64,000 bases of DNA, taken from Paenibacillus sp. FJAT-29882 (GTDB lineage Bacteria > Bacillota > Bacilli > Bacillales > DSM-1321). The notes under the pieces were generated by a model. The model did no database searches. It saw nothing but the letters and a program-made list of their open reading frames with translations, and was not told where the DNA came from. This document shows positions 7,889 through 17,735 of the stretch, in pieces (positions within the stretch are counted from its first letter, which is position 1; each line of letters begins with the position of its first letter). A program made the translations under genes and the position numbers. Where the stretch lies: the NCBI RefSeq assembly GCF_001510645.1, contig NZ_LMVB01000004.1, positions 115,427 to 179,426 on the forward strand, in the 5' to 3' direction.

Positions 7889-9106
7889 TTAATTAAATAA
7901 CTTTTCTGCTGTATACAGTGAACAGCCATCTCCATTTATATTCGGATCCCCTGCTAACCATTTCTTTACATCACTGAGGACTGAAGCATTTTTTTGTAAA
8001 TTGGTATGAGACACATCTATTGCTCTTTTACAACTGATATTGTTTGTATAATTCTGTAGATAAAATGCACTTTTTACAGATACCACACCATCTGATGATG
8101 TATTATTAATTTTCCCCGCATAAGAGAAAACCTTAATATGAGAAGGGAAATTTCCTCTTTTTGAATAAATATCTTGAAGAGCTGTTGAACCTAAACTTAA
8201 ATCGCGATAAGCATTCGTATCGACAACTAATGATACAGCCCTCAACGTAGTATAAGTAAGCAAAAGATTAGCAGCATTTCCAGCTGGAGAACCATTTATT
8301 GGACTACCTAAAGTCACTAATCTATTGACATAGCGACCATTAGTATCAACGATATGTTTTGTTACAGCTACTCCACCCATACTATGAGTGACAAAATCCA
8401 TTTTATTAGCGCCGAACTCTTTTGATATATAATCCGCAGATCGATTTATCCAAACTCCTTGATTATAGAAAGAAGCTGAGGCATCCTTAAACTCTATTGT
8501 AATTAGTGGCGAGGTAACATTACCTGATACTAACTTTTGTGTGCTTAACGTACCATTTGATGCAATAGTAATTTTATGAGTGATTTGTGAAAACTCATTA
8601 GAAAAATTACTAATCGCTTCTTGGAATGTCCCGCTACTGCTATTTAACCCATGTACAAATACGACAGGAATAACATTTACATAAATAGTTTTGGTTTGTT
8701 GATCCCATCGAACCTCAAAGCCAAGAGCTTCAGCAACGTCCCTGATTGGTACATAGGTTATGTTGTTTTCTAGGTACGGAGGTTTAATATTAATAGTTGT
8801 TGTTGTGGATCCTAGGGTTAATGAAGCTGTGCTTTTCCCAATAGTTACTCCTAGTTGTCTACTATTTGTTTTCCCAACAGCTTTTTGTTGTTCTTGAATC
8901 CAAGTTACTGTTGCACCTAAAGCCTCAAAAATTTCACGAAATGGAGCATATGATACTCCATCTTTTATCACTATATTACCTTTTAAAGATGCTGATTTAC
9001 CATTTACTACCAATGTAGTTCCGCTAGCTGCATGAACAGTTTGAACAGGCACAACATTTACTACTAATAAAATAGCGATAAAAATAAGTAATAATTTCCT
9101 TTGCAT
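7889..9106 (-). CDS. Secreted DUF915-type alpha/beta hydrolase with stalk domain
   Basis: A 405-residue exported protein. Residues 1-27 form a signal peptide ending VHAA. Residues ~28-145 are a copper-amine-oxidase N-terminal-like domain in two halves (VVNGKSASLKGNIVIKDG, then YVPIRDVAEALGF), which in Bacillota acts as a wall-associated stalk and does not bind copper itself. From residue ~150 a lipase-like alpha/beta hydrolase follows: VVFVHGLNSSS (oxyanion strand) and FVTHSMGG, the nucleophile elbow with Ser. The family resembles DUF915 hydrolases. It is divergent from a deacetylase carrying the same stalk type, suggesting a shared cell-surface role. ATG 9106 follows GGAGAAA. Confidence 0.85.
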   Translation of the reverse strand: MQRKLLLIFIAILLVVNVVPVQTVHAASGTTLVVNGKSASLKGNIVIKDGVSYAPFREIFEALGATVTWIQEQQKAVGKTNSRQLGVTIGKSTASLTLGSTTTTINIKPPYLENNITYVPIRDVAEALGFEVRWDQQTKTIYVNVIPVVFVHGLNSSSGTFQEAISNFSNEFSQITHKITIASNGTLSTQKLVSGNVTSPLITIEFKDASASFYNQGVWINRSADYISKEFGANKMDFVTHSMGGVAVTKHIVDTNGRYVNRLVTLGSPINGSPAGNAANLLLTYTTLRAVSLVVDTNAYRDLSLGSTALQDIYSKRGNFPSHIKVFSYAGKINNTSSDGVVSVKSAFYLQNYTNNISCKRAIDVSHTNLQKNASVLSDVKKWLAGDPNINGDGCSLYTAEKLFN

Positions 9107-9315
9107 AGTTATTTCTCCTCTCTGTTTTAACTTATATAGAATAGCAGATAAAATTTAATAGTCTAGGGAATAACTGAAATTATTTCAAAAATATTCATAT
9201 CTCTGTCTTAAAGCTTTACAGTTTTATTCATAAGACTATATTGATTAATCGCATAAAGTAAGAGTAAAAAGATAAGTATTTAAATTTTTTATAAAATTCC
9301 AATTGTACAATTTAA

Positions 9316-9344
9316 TGGATAATAGAATATATGTTTGGTATAAT
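9316..9344 (+). promoter_or_regulatory. Candidate sigma-A promoter of the deacetylase gene
   Basis: TATAAT at 9339-9344 has a TGGATA 17 bases upstream (9316-9321) and a G two bases before it. A transcript would start near 9351 and carry a leader of about 260 bases. No known riboswitch fold was recognised in that leader. Confidence 0.5.
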
Positions 9345-9612
9345 GCAATTTGGTTCCTATAATAGAGTTATCTTCTCCTAATTTACCAATAACTAAATAT
9401 CTAGAGAACCAGACTATGCACACGATCTAAGCCTTTCCGTTTTTAATCATTCGTGTTTACTGATCCCAACTCGTTTTGGAAGGCATTCTATTACTATGGG
9501 AACTATTCCCGCCCAAATATTTTAAAGAAAGAAGGTAAAATGGAAAATGAGAAAATTTCTAACGATGCAGAGAATCAATTTTGTAAGATAAAAAAGGAGA
9601 GTGTTACAAATT

Positions 9613-10878
9613 ATGACGAAACTATTAAACTTTAAGAATTTTCAAAAGGGCGGTAAAGGAATGTGTAAGAAAATCATTTCTGCTGCTCTAGCTTTAGCAG
9701 TTGCTTTTGGTGCTTTAAGTTTTACTGAAAAAGCTTTTGCTGGAACCGCTACCTCTCCAGATGTTTATGTAAATGGAAAACAAATTACTTTTACAACCGA
9801 TTCTTCACCGGAACTTTTTAACGGAACAACAATGGTTCCGATTTCACAAATTATCCCATCTATGGGTGCGACAGTAGTTTATAACGGAACAACTAAGGAA
9901 AGCACAATTACAGATAATGACGGTACAGTTATTAAAGTAACTGTTGGGAGCAAAACAGCTTACAAGAACGGCGTTCCATTTACATTATCACAAGTTCCTT
10001 ACATAAAAGGTGGAAGAGCAATGGTTCCAACTAGAACTTTCTCCCAGGGCTTTAATAATACAGAAGTGAATTGGGATGGTTCACCTAACTATGTTGTAGG
10101 TATTGTGCATGATACTTTTAAAGTTCCAATTATCATGTATCACAGCATTAGACCAGATGCACCTACTGGAACTGGATCTGGAGCAGATATGCCTACTTCA
10201 CAATTTGCACAACAAATTGCTACTTTGAAAAATGCAGGATATGATAGTATTTCATTTGACGAGTACCTAACATATAAAACTACTGGTACTTTACCATCTG
10301 GAGTTGATAAGCCAATCATTATCACATTTGATGATGGGTATGAAAATAACTACACAGAAGCTTTCCCAATCCTAAAACAGTATGGAATGAAAGCAACAAT
10401 GTTTGTAGTTACAAGCCAAATGGGGCAAAAACCAGGTTCTTTAAAACATTTTGATTGGAACCAAGCTCAAATTATGAAAAATTCTGGACTAATTGAAATC
10501 CAAAGCCATACACATGATCTTCACAAGAAGCATGATGGTGTTAACGGTCCTGCTAGTCAAAGTTTACTTTCAGCACCATACTACCATGAAACACAAACAC
10601 AATATGAAGCTCGTATTAAAGCAGATTTACAAACTTCCTATGATGCTATTAAAAACAATATAGGAATTGGTAATACCCAAACACTTGCATATCCATATGG
10701 TCAAACTAATGCAACTGTTGAGAAAGTAGCTTTAGAAAAAGGCTATGATTTAGCACCTACTGTTAAATTTGGAGTTGCTTTTAAAGATTCTCCTAGACAC
10801 CAACTAGACCGTATCACAGCTAATGAAGGACAGTCTGGTTCATCATTATTAACTGAAATTGATCAATATTCATACTAA
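9613..10878 (+). CDS. Secreted polysaccharide deacetylase with stalk domain
   Basis: An exported NodB-type deacetylase, which removes acetyl groups from N-acetylated sugars of wall or exopolysaccharide. A signal peptide (CKKIISAALALAVAFGALS, cleaved after KAFA) is followed by a copper-amine-oxidase N-like domain (DVYVNGKQITF, later GGRAMVPTRTF). The NodB domain has IIITFDDGYENN (catalytic and metal Asp) and EIQSHTHDLH (the two metal His), then AYPYGQTN. ATG 9613 lies 13 bases after AAGGAG; ATG 9661 would give a tighter signal peptide and is an alternative. It shares its stalk type with the divergent lipase. The DUF4127 gene follows 75 bases later and is probably cotranscribed. Confidence 0.88.
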   Translation: MTKLLNFKNFQKGGKGMCKKIISAALALAVAFGALSFTEKAFAGTATSPDVYVNGKQITFTTDSSPELFNGTTMVPISQIIPSMGATVVYNGTTKESTITDNDGTVIKVTVGSKTAYKNGVPFTLSQVPYIKGGRAMVPTRTFSQGFNNTEVNWDGSPNYVVGIVHDTFKVPIIMYHSIRPDAPTGTGSGADMPTSQFAQQIATLKNAGYDSISFDEYLTYKTTGTLPSGVDKPIIITFDDGYENNYTEAFPILKQYGMKATMFVVTSQMGQKPGSLKHFDWNQAQIMKNSGLIEIQSHTHDLHKKHDGVNGPASQSLLSAPYYHETQTQYEARIKADLQTSYDAIKNNIGIGNTQTLAYPYGQTNATVEKVALEKGYDLAPTVKFGVAFKDSPRHQLDRITANEGQSGSSLLTEIDQYSY

Positions 10879-10953
10879 ACTACTGTATTATAAAACTAAG
10901 AATTGGTTTTATATCAGTCCTTAGTTTCTGTAATAAATTCAAGGAGGATTTAC

Positions 10954-12717
10954 ATGAAAAAGAGTAAATTAAGATCGCTATTAGCTTCTATGCTAACAGC
11001 AGGTATCGTAGTATCATCATTTGCAGGTATTTCGCTTAATAAGGTAGAAGCGGCACTCCCTAATCCTGCAACACCGAACAAAACAGTCATGTTGATTCCA
11101 TTAGATGACCGTCCTGTTAATACGGATATGATTGTAAAAGCAGGTGCATCATCTAATATTAAAATCATTATGCCACCTAAAGAAATTATCTCAACATCAT
11201 TGCAAAGTGATAGTTACGGTACAGGTTCTAAAGGTGGAAATGCTAACGCAATTGCACAATGGGTAAGAGACAATAAGTATAATGCAGATGGTTTCATCAT
11301 TGCCGCTGATATGCTTCACTCTGGAGGATTAGTTGAATCTAGAAGTTTAAGTCCAGTTTATTCAGTGTCACAGGGAACCAGTAACCTAGGTGTTATCGAT
11401 GAAATTAAAAGTGCTAACCCTACAAAACCAGTTTACGTATTTGATACAGTAATGCGACTTGCTTCAACTTCTGAATATGAAGGACTTAATAGTGCTAAGT
11501 ACCAAGCATTTAGGAACTTTGCCGATCAAGAACGAAAAGTTGATTCAAGCAGTCATTCCAACGTAAAGAATACTTACCGTTACAATGGAACTGGTGGAAC
11601 ATACTTTAATACTTCTGGTCTTACAACTAAAGAAACTGAAGATTATTACTCAGCTAGAGCAAGGAAATTTAATTTAAACAAAGTAGTTGTAGATAAAGCT
11701 GTTACAGGTAAGATTGACTTTACTGTTTTCGGTGTAGATGATTCATCACCTAATAAAAACATTCAGTATAGTGAAAGAAAATGGTTGGAGTACCAAAACC
11801 TTAACACTATCGGTACTGCTAAGTCAGCTGTTGTTGCTGATGCTGATACTGTAGGTTTAACTCTCTTGTCAAGAATGGCAAAACAACTTTATAATCAACC
11901 ATCAATAAAGTACCACGTTGATTATTTCGGTGATGATTGGAAATCGAAACCAAATGTAACTGACCCATACGGATATGAACACCCTCATAATACTTTGAAA
12001 AAGCAAATTGAAATCAGTGGCGGCACTTATGAATCAACTAAAGGTAATGCAGATGTAAGTATCTTAGCTTTAACGCCTGATTCAAACTATCGTGGTTCCC
12101 TAGTTAGCATGTTCAATGACAATGCTGTTAATTCAATTCCAACAGTTGTTCTAGATATGTATAAATCGAATGGTGGTGCACCAGATACGTACATTATTGA
12201 AAACATTTTAAATGGAACAAACGGTTCTCGTATGTTAGCTTACTCTGGATGGAACACGTTAGGTAACAGAATGGGACTAGCTTTAGGGATGGCGGGTTCT
12301 CGTATGAACTTCATGAAATATGATGAAACTAATACTTCTAAACTACGTGATGCATCAACAGCTTTTGCTTCATTCTTAATTGACCGTATTGCGGAAGATT
12401 ACGGATACAAAAATAAAGTACAAGCTAATATTTCAAGCACGTACTCTAGTTACAACACTGCCAATTTTAAAAACAGTGAAACAGTTGCACCAATTTCAAC
12501 TATAAACTCATCCGTTTTATCTCAAATGCAAACTGAGCAAAACTACATCAAGAATGCATTTAGCGGCAGACGAGTGCTTGAAAAAGTATACGGAAGTAGA
12601 AGTTTAGGTTTTGCTTTCTTTAATTCTGCACCAGTTTTTACAAGTGGAGATGCTAATTTACCTTGGAACCGTACTTTTGAAGTTAAAGTTAATACTAGCC
12701 CTTCATCTCTTTACTAA
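10954..12717 (+). CDS. Exported DUF4127 family protein
   Basis: 587 residues from the ATG after AAGGAGG (10941-10947). Residues 1-34 form a signal peptide ending VEAA. The mature N-terminus TVMLIPLDDRPVNTDM is the hallmark of DUF4127, a family of unknown function found in Bacillota and often in wall or exopolysaccharide gene sets. Further family-like stretches are ADMLHSGGLVESR and DYFGDDWKSKPN. Length is normal. It follows a polysaccharide deacetylase in the same direction, which supports a joint role at the cell surface. Confidence 0.85.
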   Translation: MKKSKLRSLLASMLTAGIVVSSFAGISLNKVEAALPNPATPNKTVMLIPLDDRPVNTDMIVKAGASSNIKIIMPPKEIISTSLQSDSYGTGSKGGNANAIAQWVRDNKYNADGFIIAADMLHSGGLVESRSLSPVYSVSQGTSNLGVIDEIKSANPTKPVYVFDTVMRLASTSEYEGLNSAKYQAFRNFADQERKVDSSSHSNVKNTYRYNGTGGTYFNTSGLTTKETEDYYSARARKFNLNKVVVDKAVTGKIDFTVFGVDDSSPNKNIQYSERKWLEYQNLNTIGTAKSAVVADADTVGLTLLSRMAKQLYNQPSIKYHVDYFGDDWKSKPNVTDPYGYEHPHNTLKKQIEISGGTYESTKGNADVSILALTPDSNYRGSLVSMFNDNAVNSIPTVVLDMYKSNGGAPDTYIIENILNGTNGSRMLAYSGWNTLGNRMGLALGMAGSRMNFMKYDETNTSKLRDASTAFASFLIDRIAEDYGYKNKVQANISSTYSSYNTANFKNSETVAPISTINSSVLSQMQTEQNYIKNAFSGRRVLEKVYGSRSLGFAFFNSAPVFTSGDANLPWNRTFEVKVNTSPSSLY

Positions 12718-12837
12718 GCTATTAAGTTGGCGTACTAACTGGTAAGACATGGAGAATACAAGTTGAATTGTATAGTATACAAACTGGAAGCTTATTGGAT
12801 AACATCTATACAAACAGTTTCACCTATTAATCTATTA

Positions 12838-12875
12838 GAAAAGAAGGGGGAATATTTTCTTCTTTTTTATTTTTT
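12838..12875 (+). terminator. Probable rho-independent terminator
   Basis: AAAAGAAG at 12839-12846 pairs with CTTCTTTT at 12859-12866, followed by a long T-rich run. It lies 120 bases after the DUF4127 gene. Confidence 0.55.
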
Positions 12876-12972
12876 CTATATATATAAATTTATTTAGATT
12901 TTCCGACATGTATAGCTCTCATCTTTTATTGTCCATACTGTCCTTAAAAGGGCTAGTCAAGGAGTGAAAAAG

Positions 12973-13273
12973 ATGGGAAAAGGACTTCAAATTGCGAACA
13001 CACATGGTTGGACGGTGGAACGCCTTCAAAACTATGAAAAAACATTAGAAAGCATCTATAGCGAGACGGATTGCGGCGATCCGTCTTCTCATGCAGGGTT
13101 ACTATGCGATCGAAGTGGCGAAGCATCTTAACCTGCATCGTGAAACCGTTTCGGAATATGTGAAAAAGTTTAACACGAGCGGAATGGAGGGTCTGCTTCA
13201 TCGCGAATATGTACCGGGTAGACGTGAACTATTTGTTCGCTGGAAGAAGAACAGGCAATCCGCCGAATACTAG
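12973..13273 (+). pseudogene. IS630-type transposase, N-terminal relic
   Basis: The relic starts MGKGLQIANTHGWTVERLQ after GGAGTGAAAAAG and shifts frame near 13060. From there it reads YYAIEVAKHLNLHRETVSEY, the helix-turn-helix of IS630/Tc1-type transposases, then GMEGLLHREYVPGRREL. The reading breaks up after about 100 codons and the DDE catalytic domain is absent. This is the leftover of an insertion next to another transposition relic. Confidence 0.75.
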
Positions 13274-13312
13274 AATTCGGCGTTAATCGATAATCATGAG
13301 GAGAGAATTCCG

Positions 13313-14173
13313 TTGACTATTTATGAGCAAATTATAGAGGATCTTAAAGAAAAAATAGGTGATACTTTATCATCCATAGAGATACGAGACGAATTAATAA
13401 TAAAATTTAATACAAATGGATTGTAAAGTTTGATTGGTTATTTACAAAACCAATTACGATAAAAGCGATAATGGTAGTCAACAAATGAATTAACACTTGA
13501 TGAAGAAGTTGAAGGTACAACGGATAACTTTGATTTAATTGAAATGGATAATCAAGTGCATGAGTATGTGAAACTACCAAAAGTAATGAAAATTCGTGGA
13601 AATTCTAATAAGCAACGTAATTATGAAGATGAAAATACCAAAAAATATTTAATTGATGATTATGGTAGTAGAGCTACTTCGGACGTGGGTGAAAGTAAAG
13701 TCGCTAGAGGATTAGAAAATAAATTGGTTTACGATATTCAGTTACAAGGAGAATTGGGAGAAGTTTATTAAAGTACTGAAGGTATTGAAAATTATCCTGA
13801 AGTGCAGTCGATAAATGTGATTCAAGGGAGTTTGAGGGAGTTTTCTAATACAAAAAGGTTTGTTTACTTGAGTGATGATGTTACTGAAAGGAAGTATATG
13901 ATTGCTGAAATTAAGCTATTTTCTAATAAAGAAGTTAATGTAATTGAAGTAGAGCGTGAAGATAAGGCAATTTCAGCATTGATTATCACATTATACAAGT
14001 GGGGAGGTATAGTATACATATACCAATCTATTTTAAATAGCTTATTAAACAATGATACTTGGGATAAACGGAAATTGAACTTTAATAATATTAATTTTTT
14101 GAATTTAAGACATGGTAAAAGTGATAAGAAACATAGAGCTAGTAATAATATGAGTAAAATAACAAGAATTTAG
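13313..14173 (+). pseudogene. TnsE-like transposition protein, degenerate
   Basis: A TTG after GAGGAGAG opens 37 codons and stops. Downstream, two more frames continue what looks like one protein: YVKLPKVMKIRGNSNKQRNY, GLENKLVYDIQLQGELGEVY, then (from 13802) KRFVYLSDDVTERKYMIAEI and KEVNVIEVEREDKAISALI, and KRKLNFNNINFLNLRHGK near the end. The second half matches my recollection of the C-terminal domain of Tn7-type TnsE (an IEVERE core preceded by a TxRKYxIAE strand). At least two frame breaks are present. TnsE directs Tn7-like elements to conjugating plasmids. The identification is from memory of the motif and needs a profile search. Confidence 0.5.
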
Positions 14174-14189
14174 AAAAGGATGAATAGAT

Positions 14190-14960
14190 ATGCAAAAGGT
14201 AATTTATTTTGATGAGGGATCTGCCACAGATATTTTACAAATAGAATATGGCGGAGAGCTCATTTCAGTTGATGAAGAAAAAGGAACGGTTCATTTTGGT
14301 GGTAAAGCAGAAGGTTCAGTAGAAGTAGGAGCGGGTACAAATTTCTTTACAGCAATTAAGGCAGCTTTTAGTGTAAAAGCAAGCGCAGATACTGCAAGGG
14401 CTAGTGATTCACTTGTCACTAAAACTATTTCAAATACTATTCTAGCTGATTTTTATAAATTGAGTAGTAAATTAAAAGAAGAACAGAAACTACATATATT
14501 TGAGGGGTTTCATATTCGTCCAATTAAAAATTCTTTTGCATTTATAAAAATGTACACCCCATATATGAAAATTATCAAAGAAGATTCCCCACTTATGGCA
14601 GAAATGCAGGACTTCGATATACATAACTTTGATGAGATATTAGAAAACGCCAAAGGGTATTACGAACTTATGGCATATAAAGAGGATATTCAAGTTATTC
14701 TTAGGTTTAACATTAATACATTTAAGAATGCATATAGCTTAATGGATTTGCCTAAAATGAAGCTTCATTATTATGCGGTAGAAGTAGGAGAAGCAAAAGA
14801 AACAGATCTAAATGTTGAAAGTGAAGTGGATGTTGATGGGCAAACTGATCGTCTTTCAGCAAGAGAAGTATTAGGAACTGATGAAGGAACTGGTCAAGAT
14901 AACGACTACTTAAAAGTATATGATGTAATTCTTGCTGGCGTGGAGGTGAAGAGTAATTGA
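14190..14960 (+). CDS. DUF6414-like protein
   Basis: 256 residues beginning KVIYFDEGSATDILQIEYGG, the N-terminal pattern I associate with DUF6414. It has a glycine-rich strand (KAEGSVEVGAGTNFFTA), a helical middle and an acidic C-terminus. No membrane segment. AAAAGGATG lies before the ATG. Its last four bases overlap the TTG start of the AAA+ gene, with GGAGGTGAA inside its 3' end, so the two are translationally coupled and probably act together. It follows a TnsE-like relic and precedes other defence-like genes. Function unknown; a role in phage defence is inference from context only. Confidence 0.6.
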   Translation: MQKVIYFDEGSATDILQIEYGGELISVDEEKGTVHFGGKAEGSVEVGAGTNFFTAIKAAFSVKASADTARASDSLVTKTISNTILADFYKLSSKLKEEQKLHIFEGFHIRPIKNSFAFIKMYTPYMKIIKEDSPLMAEMQDFDIHNFDEILENAKGYYELMAYKEDIQVILRFNINTFKNAYSLMDLPKMKLHYYAVEVGEAKETDLNVESEVDVDGQTDRLSAREVLGTDEGTGQDNDYLKVYDVILAGVEVKSN

Positions 14961-16042
14961 AATTTAAAGTATTTAATGGTCCTAAGAGTGAATTTGATAA
15001 AAGGGTCCCCACAGAGTATGTTTTAACACTTTCAAATTTAGTAAGATCACTAGACTCAAAAGAAACTTCGTTTTCAGATACTTATAGTGATTGTTATACA
15101 TTAGCTATATATTCAGACGAATATTCAGGTGTTGCAGACTTTTTCATTGAAGGTTTCTTAATTTATAGTTTATTATTTGCTGATAAATTTGGGTATGAAG
15201 AGGTGTTATTACATAATCCACCAGCGAAAATCTTACACCAACTTCAAACTTCGCATACTGAACTAGAAATTTCAGTAGATAACTATAAGTACTCTAAATT
15301 AAATTTAAGGCATTTAAGAGCTGTAAAGCAGGATTTTGATAATATTATTTATGGACAATCTAATGTTAAAAATGAACTTCTAGCATCATTATATAGTATG
15401 ACAAACAAAGGGGTGCACAAACCAACAGTAATTATGCTTTACGGCCCTACCAGTGTAGGGAAAACAGAGACAGCTAAATTTGTAAATAAGGTCGTTAATT
15501 CAAAGAAAAAATTGTTTCGAAAACAGTTATCAATGTTTCATAATGAAAACTTTATGAATTATATATTTGGTGATAAGAGCAATTCCTTTGCCAAAGATTT
15601 ATTAGATAGAGAAACAAATATCATTTTGTTAGATGAGTTTGATAAAGCTCACTCAATGTTTTATAGTGCATTTTATCAATTATTTGATGAGGGAGTGTAT
15701 ACGGATAAGTTTTATGAGGTGAATTTAGAAAACACAATTATTTTTTGTACTTCAAATTATCAAAGTGAAAAAGAGATAAAGAAAAATTTAGGTGCTCCCA
15801 TTTACTCACGTTTTGATCATTTTATTAGATTTGAAGAGCTCACTACTTTCGCCAAAGAAGCTATTATAGATAGAGTTTATGAAGAGGAACTAACTAAATT
15901 CAATGAAGATGATCAAAAAGAAATTGAGAATTTTGGTATAAAAAATAAGCTTAAAAGTAAGGTTACATCATTAAATAATGCGAGAGAAATTAGGAAGATT
16001 ATGATACAAACGATGTCGTATCCCCTTATCAGTAAACTCTAA
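14957..16042 (+). CDS. AAA+ ATPase, Clp-like
   Basis: 361 residues. Residues 1-120 are an unrecognised N-terminal domain. The AAA+ core begins at about residue 130 (FDNIIYGQSNVKNEL), with Walker A GPTSVGKT at 163-170, Walker B ILLDEFDKAH at 223-232, sensor 1 IIFCTSN near 265 and an arginine-finger-like stretch APIYSRFDHFI. This matches the second ATPase module of ClpA/ClpB. A single module without a protease-docking loop suggests a remodelling or sensing ATPase. The TTG start overlaps the DUF6414 stop (TTGA) behind GGAGGTGAA. A terminator follows at 16315. Confidence 0.8.
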   Translation: MKFKVFNGPKSEFDKRVPTEYVLTLSNLVRSLDSKETSFSDTYSDCYTLAIYSDEYSGVADFFIEGFLIYSLLFADKFGYEEVLLHNPPAKILHQLQTSHTELEISVDNYKYSKLNLRHLRAVKQDFDNIIYGQSNVKNELLASLYSMTNKGVHKPTVIMLYGPTSVGKTETAKFVNKVVNSKKKLFRKQLSMFHNENFMNYIFGDKSNSFAKDLLDRETNIILLDEFDKAHSMFYSAFYQLFDEGVYTDKFYEVNLENTIIFCTSNYQSEKEIKKNLGAPIYSRFDHFIRFEELTTFAKEAIIDRVYEEELTKFNEDDQKEIENFGIKNKLKSKVTSLNNAREIRKIMIQTMSYPLISKL

Positions 16043-16482
16043 ATTTTAATAAATATAGGAGCTAAGCAAAAAGGGATATAAAAACAAGTTTACAGAGTGG
16101 TTTAATGCAATATAGAATGATCAATCTTTTTTCAAAAAGAGTGGTTTACCTATATTATAAATTCAACGTTTGCAACACCTGTTTAATCAAACTTTATTCC
16201 AAAGCTACATTGCTCTTGGAAGTAGAACGTAAATGCCTGGAGAAAAACTATTTCACTATCCATTGAATCTATTTAGATCTAATACTTTTAAAATTAATTT
16301 AGTTCTTCCTCAATAAGGCGCTATCGATATGATAGCCTTTTTTTATTCGATCTCTATTTATAAGAACTGCAACAATTTGGTTCGAACTTAAATTTACATA
16401 GAAATGGCATAATACTATTTTTAAGAGTGTTTTTTTGAAACTATTTTATTAATAGAATCGTATCATTATTAGGAGGTCTTGT
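16043..16482. other. Intergenic region with terminator
   Basis: 440 bases without a supportable gene. The only clear element is the terminator at 16315-16345; the last 150 bases before 16483 are AT-rich and likely hold the next promoter. Confidence 0.5.
16315..16345 (+). terminator. Rho-independent terminator
   Basis: AAGGCGCTATC pairs with GATAGCCTTT (one bulged base) followed by seven T, about 270 bases after the AAA+ gene. Confidence 0.7.
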
Positions 16483-17085
16483 ATGAATTTGCATACTATT
16501 TCTACTATTATTACTACTATTGTTTTACCAGTTATCGTTCCGTTTACGTCGGTGTGGTTTGCTTTCATTATTACCAAAAAACACAATGATAAAGAATACC
16601 TTAATAATCAGAAAGTCCAGAGAATAAAATTACTAACTCTGCTAAGGAAAGAGGCAGAAATGTTTAAAGACTACCGTTATCATAAGAATACTCATAGGTC
16701 AAAAGAGTTTATTACGATTAAACTAATCCTTAATAGCCCATCATTTAATGTTAATGAACATGGTAGACTTATTGAATTGGCACTTGAAATGGAAAGAATA
16801 AATCAGAATATTGATATTTCTGTTAGTGCATCAACAGGAATACTGTCAGCCTCATTGGGTGGTTATTTAAGTAATTTATCAACTGGAAATCCATTAATGG
16901 CTTTGTCTAACTCTCGATTAATGAAATTAATAACAGGTAAAAAGCATGTAGAGCAGCTTGGAGAAGGGTTAAATAAAATGTTTGAAAATAGTATTAAAGA
17001 CTCTACTAAAGAGGCTTTGCCAATAATAGATGAAATTATAAAAGAAGTAGATAAACTCATCTCATATGAAAAAGATAATTGCTAA
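16483..17085 (+). CDS. Membrane-anchored unknown protein
   Basis: 200 residues. Residues 8-30 (IITTIVLPVIVPFTSVWFAF) form one membrane segment, followed by a basic, helical cytoplasmic part. A glycine/serine-rich segment at ~107-125 (SASTGILSASLGGYLSNLS) might contact the membrane again. AGGAGG lies seven bases before the ATG. Its neighbours are candidate defence genes on both sides, so a defence accessory is possible but unproven. No family recognised. Confidence 0.65.
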   Translation: MNLHTISTIITTIVLPVIVPFTSVWFAFIITKKHNDKEYLNNQKVQRIKLLTLLRKEAEMFKDYRYHKNTHRSKEFITIKLILNSPSFNVNEHGRLIELALEMERINQNIDISVSASTGILSASLGGYLSNLSTGNPLMALSNSRLMKLITGKKHVEQLGEGLNKMFENSIKDSTKEALPIIDEIIKEVDKLISYEKDNC

Positions 17086-17127
17086 TAAATATCATAATAA
17101 ATTCAACATAAACAAAAAAAGGAGAGT

Positions 17128-17735
17128 ATGATAACTCAAGGGAACAATAAAACAGAATTAATTTTTAAAAAATTTCCATCTTTAACGATATGGAGAAAAA
17201 AGAGTGGATTATTGATCCATTTCCGTTTAGATACAAAGGAGAACAGTATATTGTAATATTAACTCGATACAGAGAGAATGAGCGGAAACCAAGTAATTAT
17301 GCTAAATCTAAAGTAGAATTTGTCCCAAGGAACAATGTGAATAATTCAATTAAGGGTCATATTGATTTCTTTAATGTTATTTTTGATAGTGTAACAGATT
17401 TTTGTGACTTTTTTTGCGTAGAAAGAGGAAATGCGAATAGAGATTTATTCAAAGATTTTTCTCGAATTTTTGCTAGTTTTATTCCTAAAGAAAAAGTAAT
17501 AAATAAAAGCGATAAAGAAAAAAATCTAATAGGAAGTCGAGCAGAGGGTAATAATCCTAATGCAATATACTGTTATGATGTCCGACGTAATGGAAGGAAA
17601 GAAGATGGAGCACTCAAAAAACGTAGCATTGAAAATAGTAATAAAGCACAATCGCTAAGTCCTAAATTATATGAACGATATAGAAGAAACTCGTCAAAAA
17701 AGAGCATTTGTCGAAAAGCTGATGCTTCTCAATAA
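17128..17735 (+). pseudogene. DUF6037-like protein, frameshifted near its start
   Basis: A strong AAAGGAG precedes an ATG at 17128 that opens 21 sensible codons (ITQGNNKTELIFKKFPSLTI). The continuing protein is one frame over from 17190: WIIDPFPFRYKGEQYIVIL, VERGNANRDLFKDFSRIF, NPNAIYCYDVRRNGRKEDG, KRSIENSNKAQSLSPKLYE. This pattern and the combined length of about 202 residues agree with my memory of DUF6037, a family seen in bacterial defence islands. The internal ATG at 17190 has no ribosome site, so the gene is probably broken unless the base count is in error. Confidence 0.5.

Noticed and set aside
9351-9612. A riboswitch in the long leader of the deacetylase gene
   Set aside because: No known riboswitch consensus or convincing terminator/antiterminator pair was visible.
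9453-9635. A 60-codon plus-strand frame in the leader of the deacetylase gene
   Set aside because: No proper start or ribosome site, and it overlaps the start of the deacetylase. A leader peptide was considered but nothing supports it.
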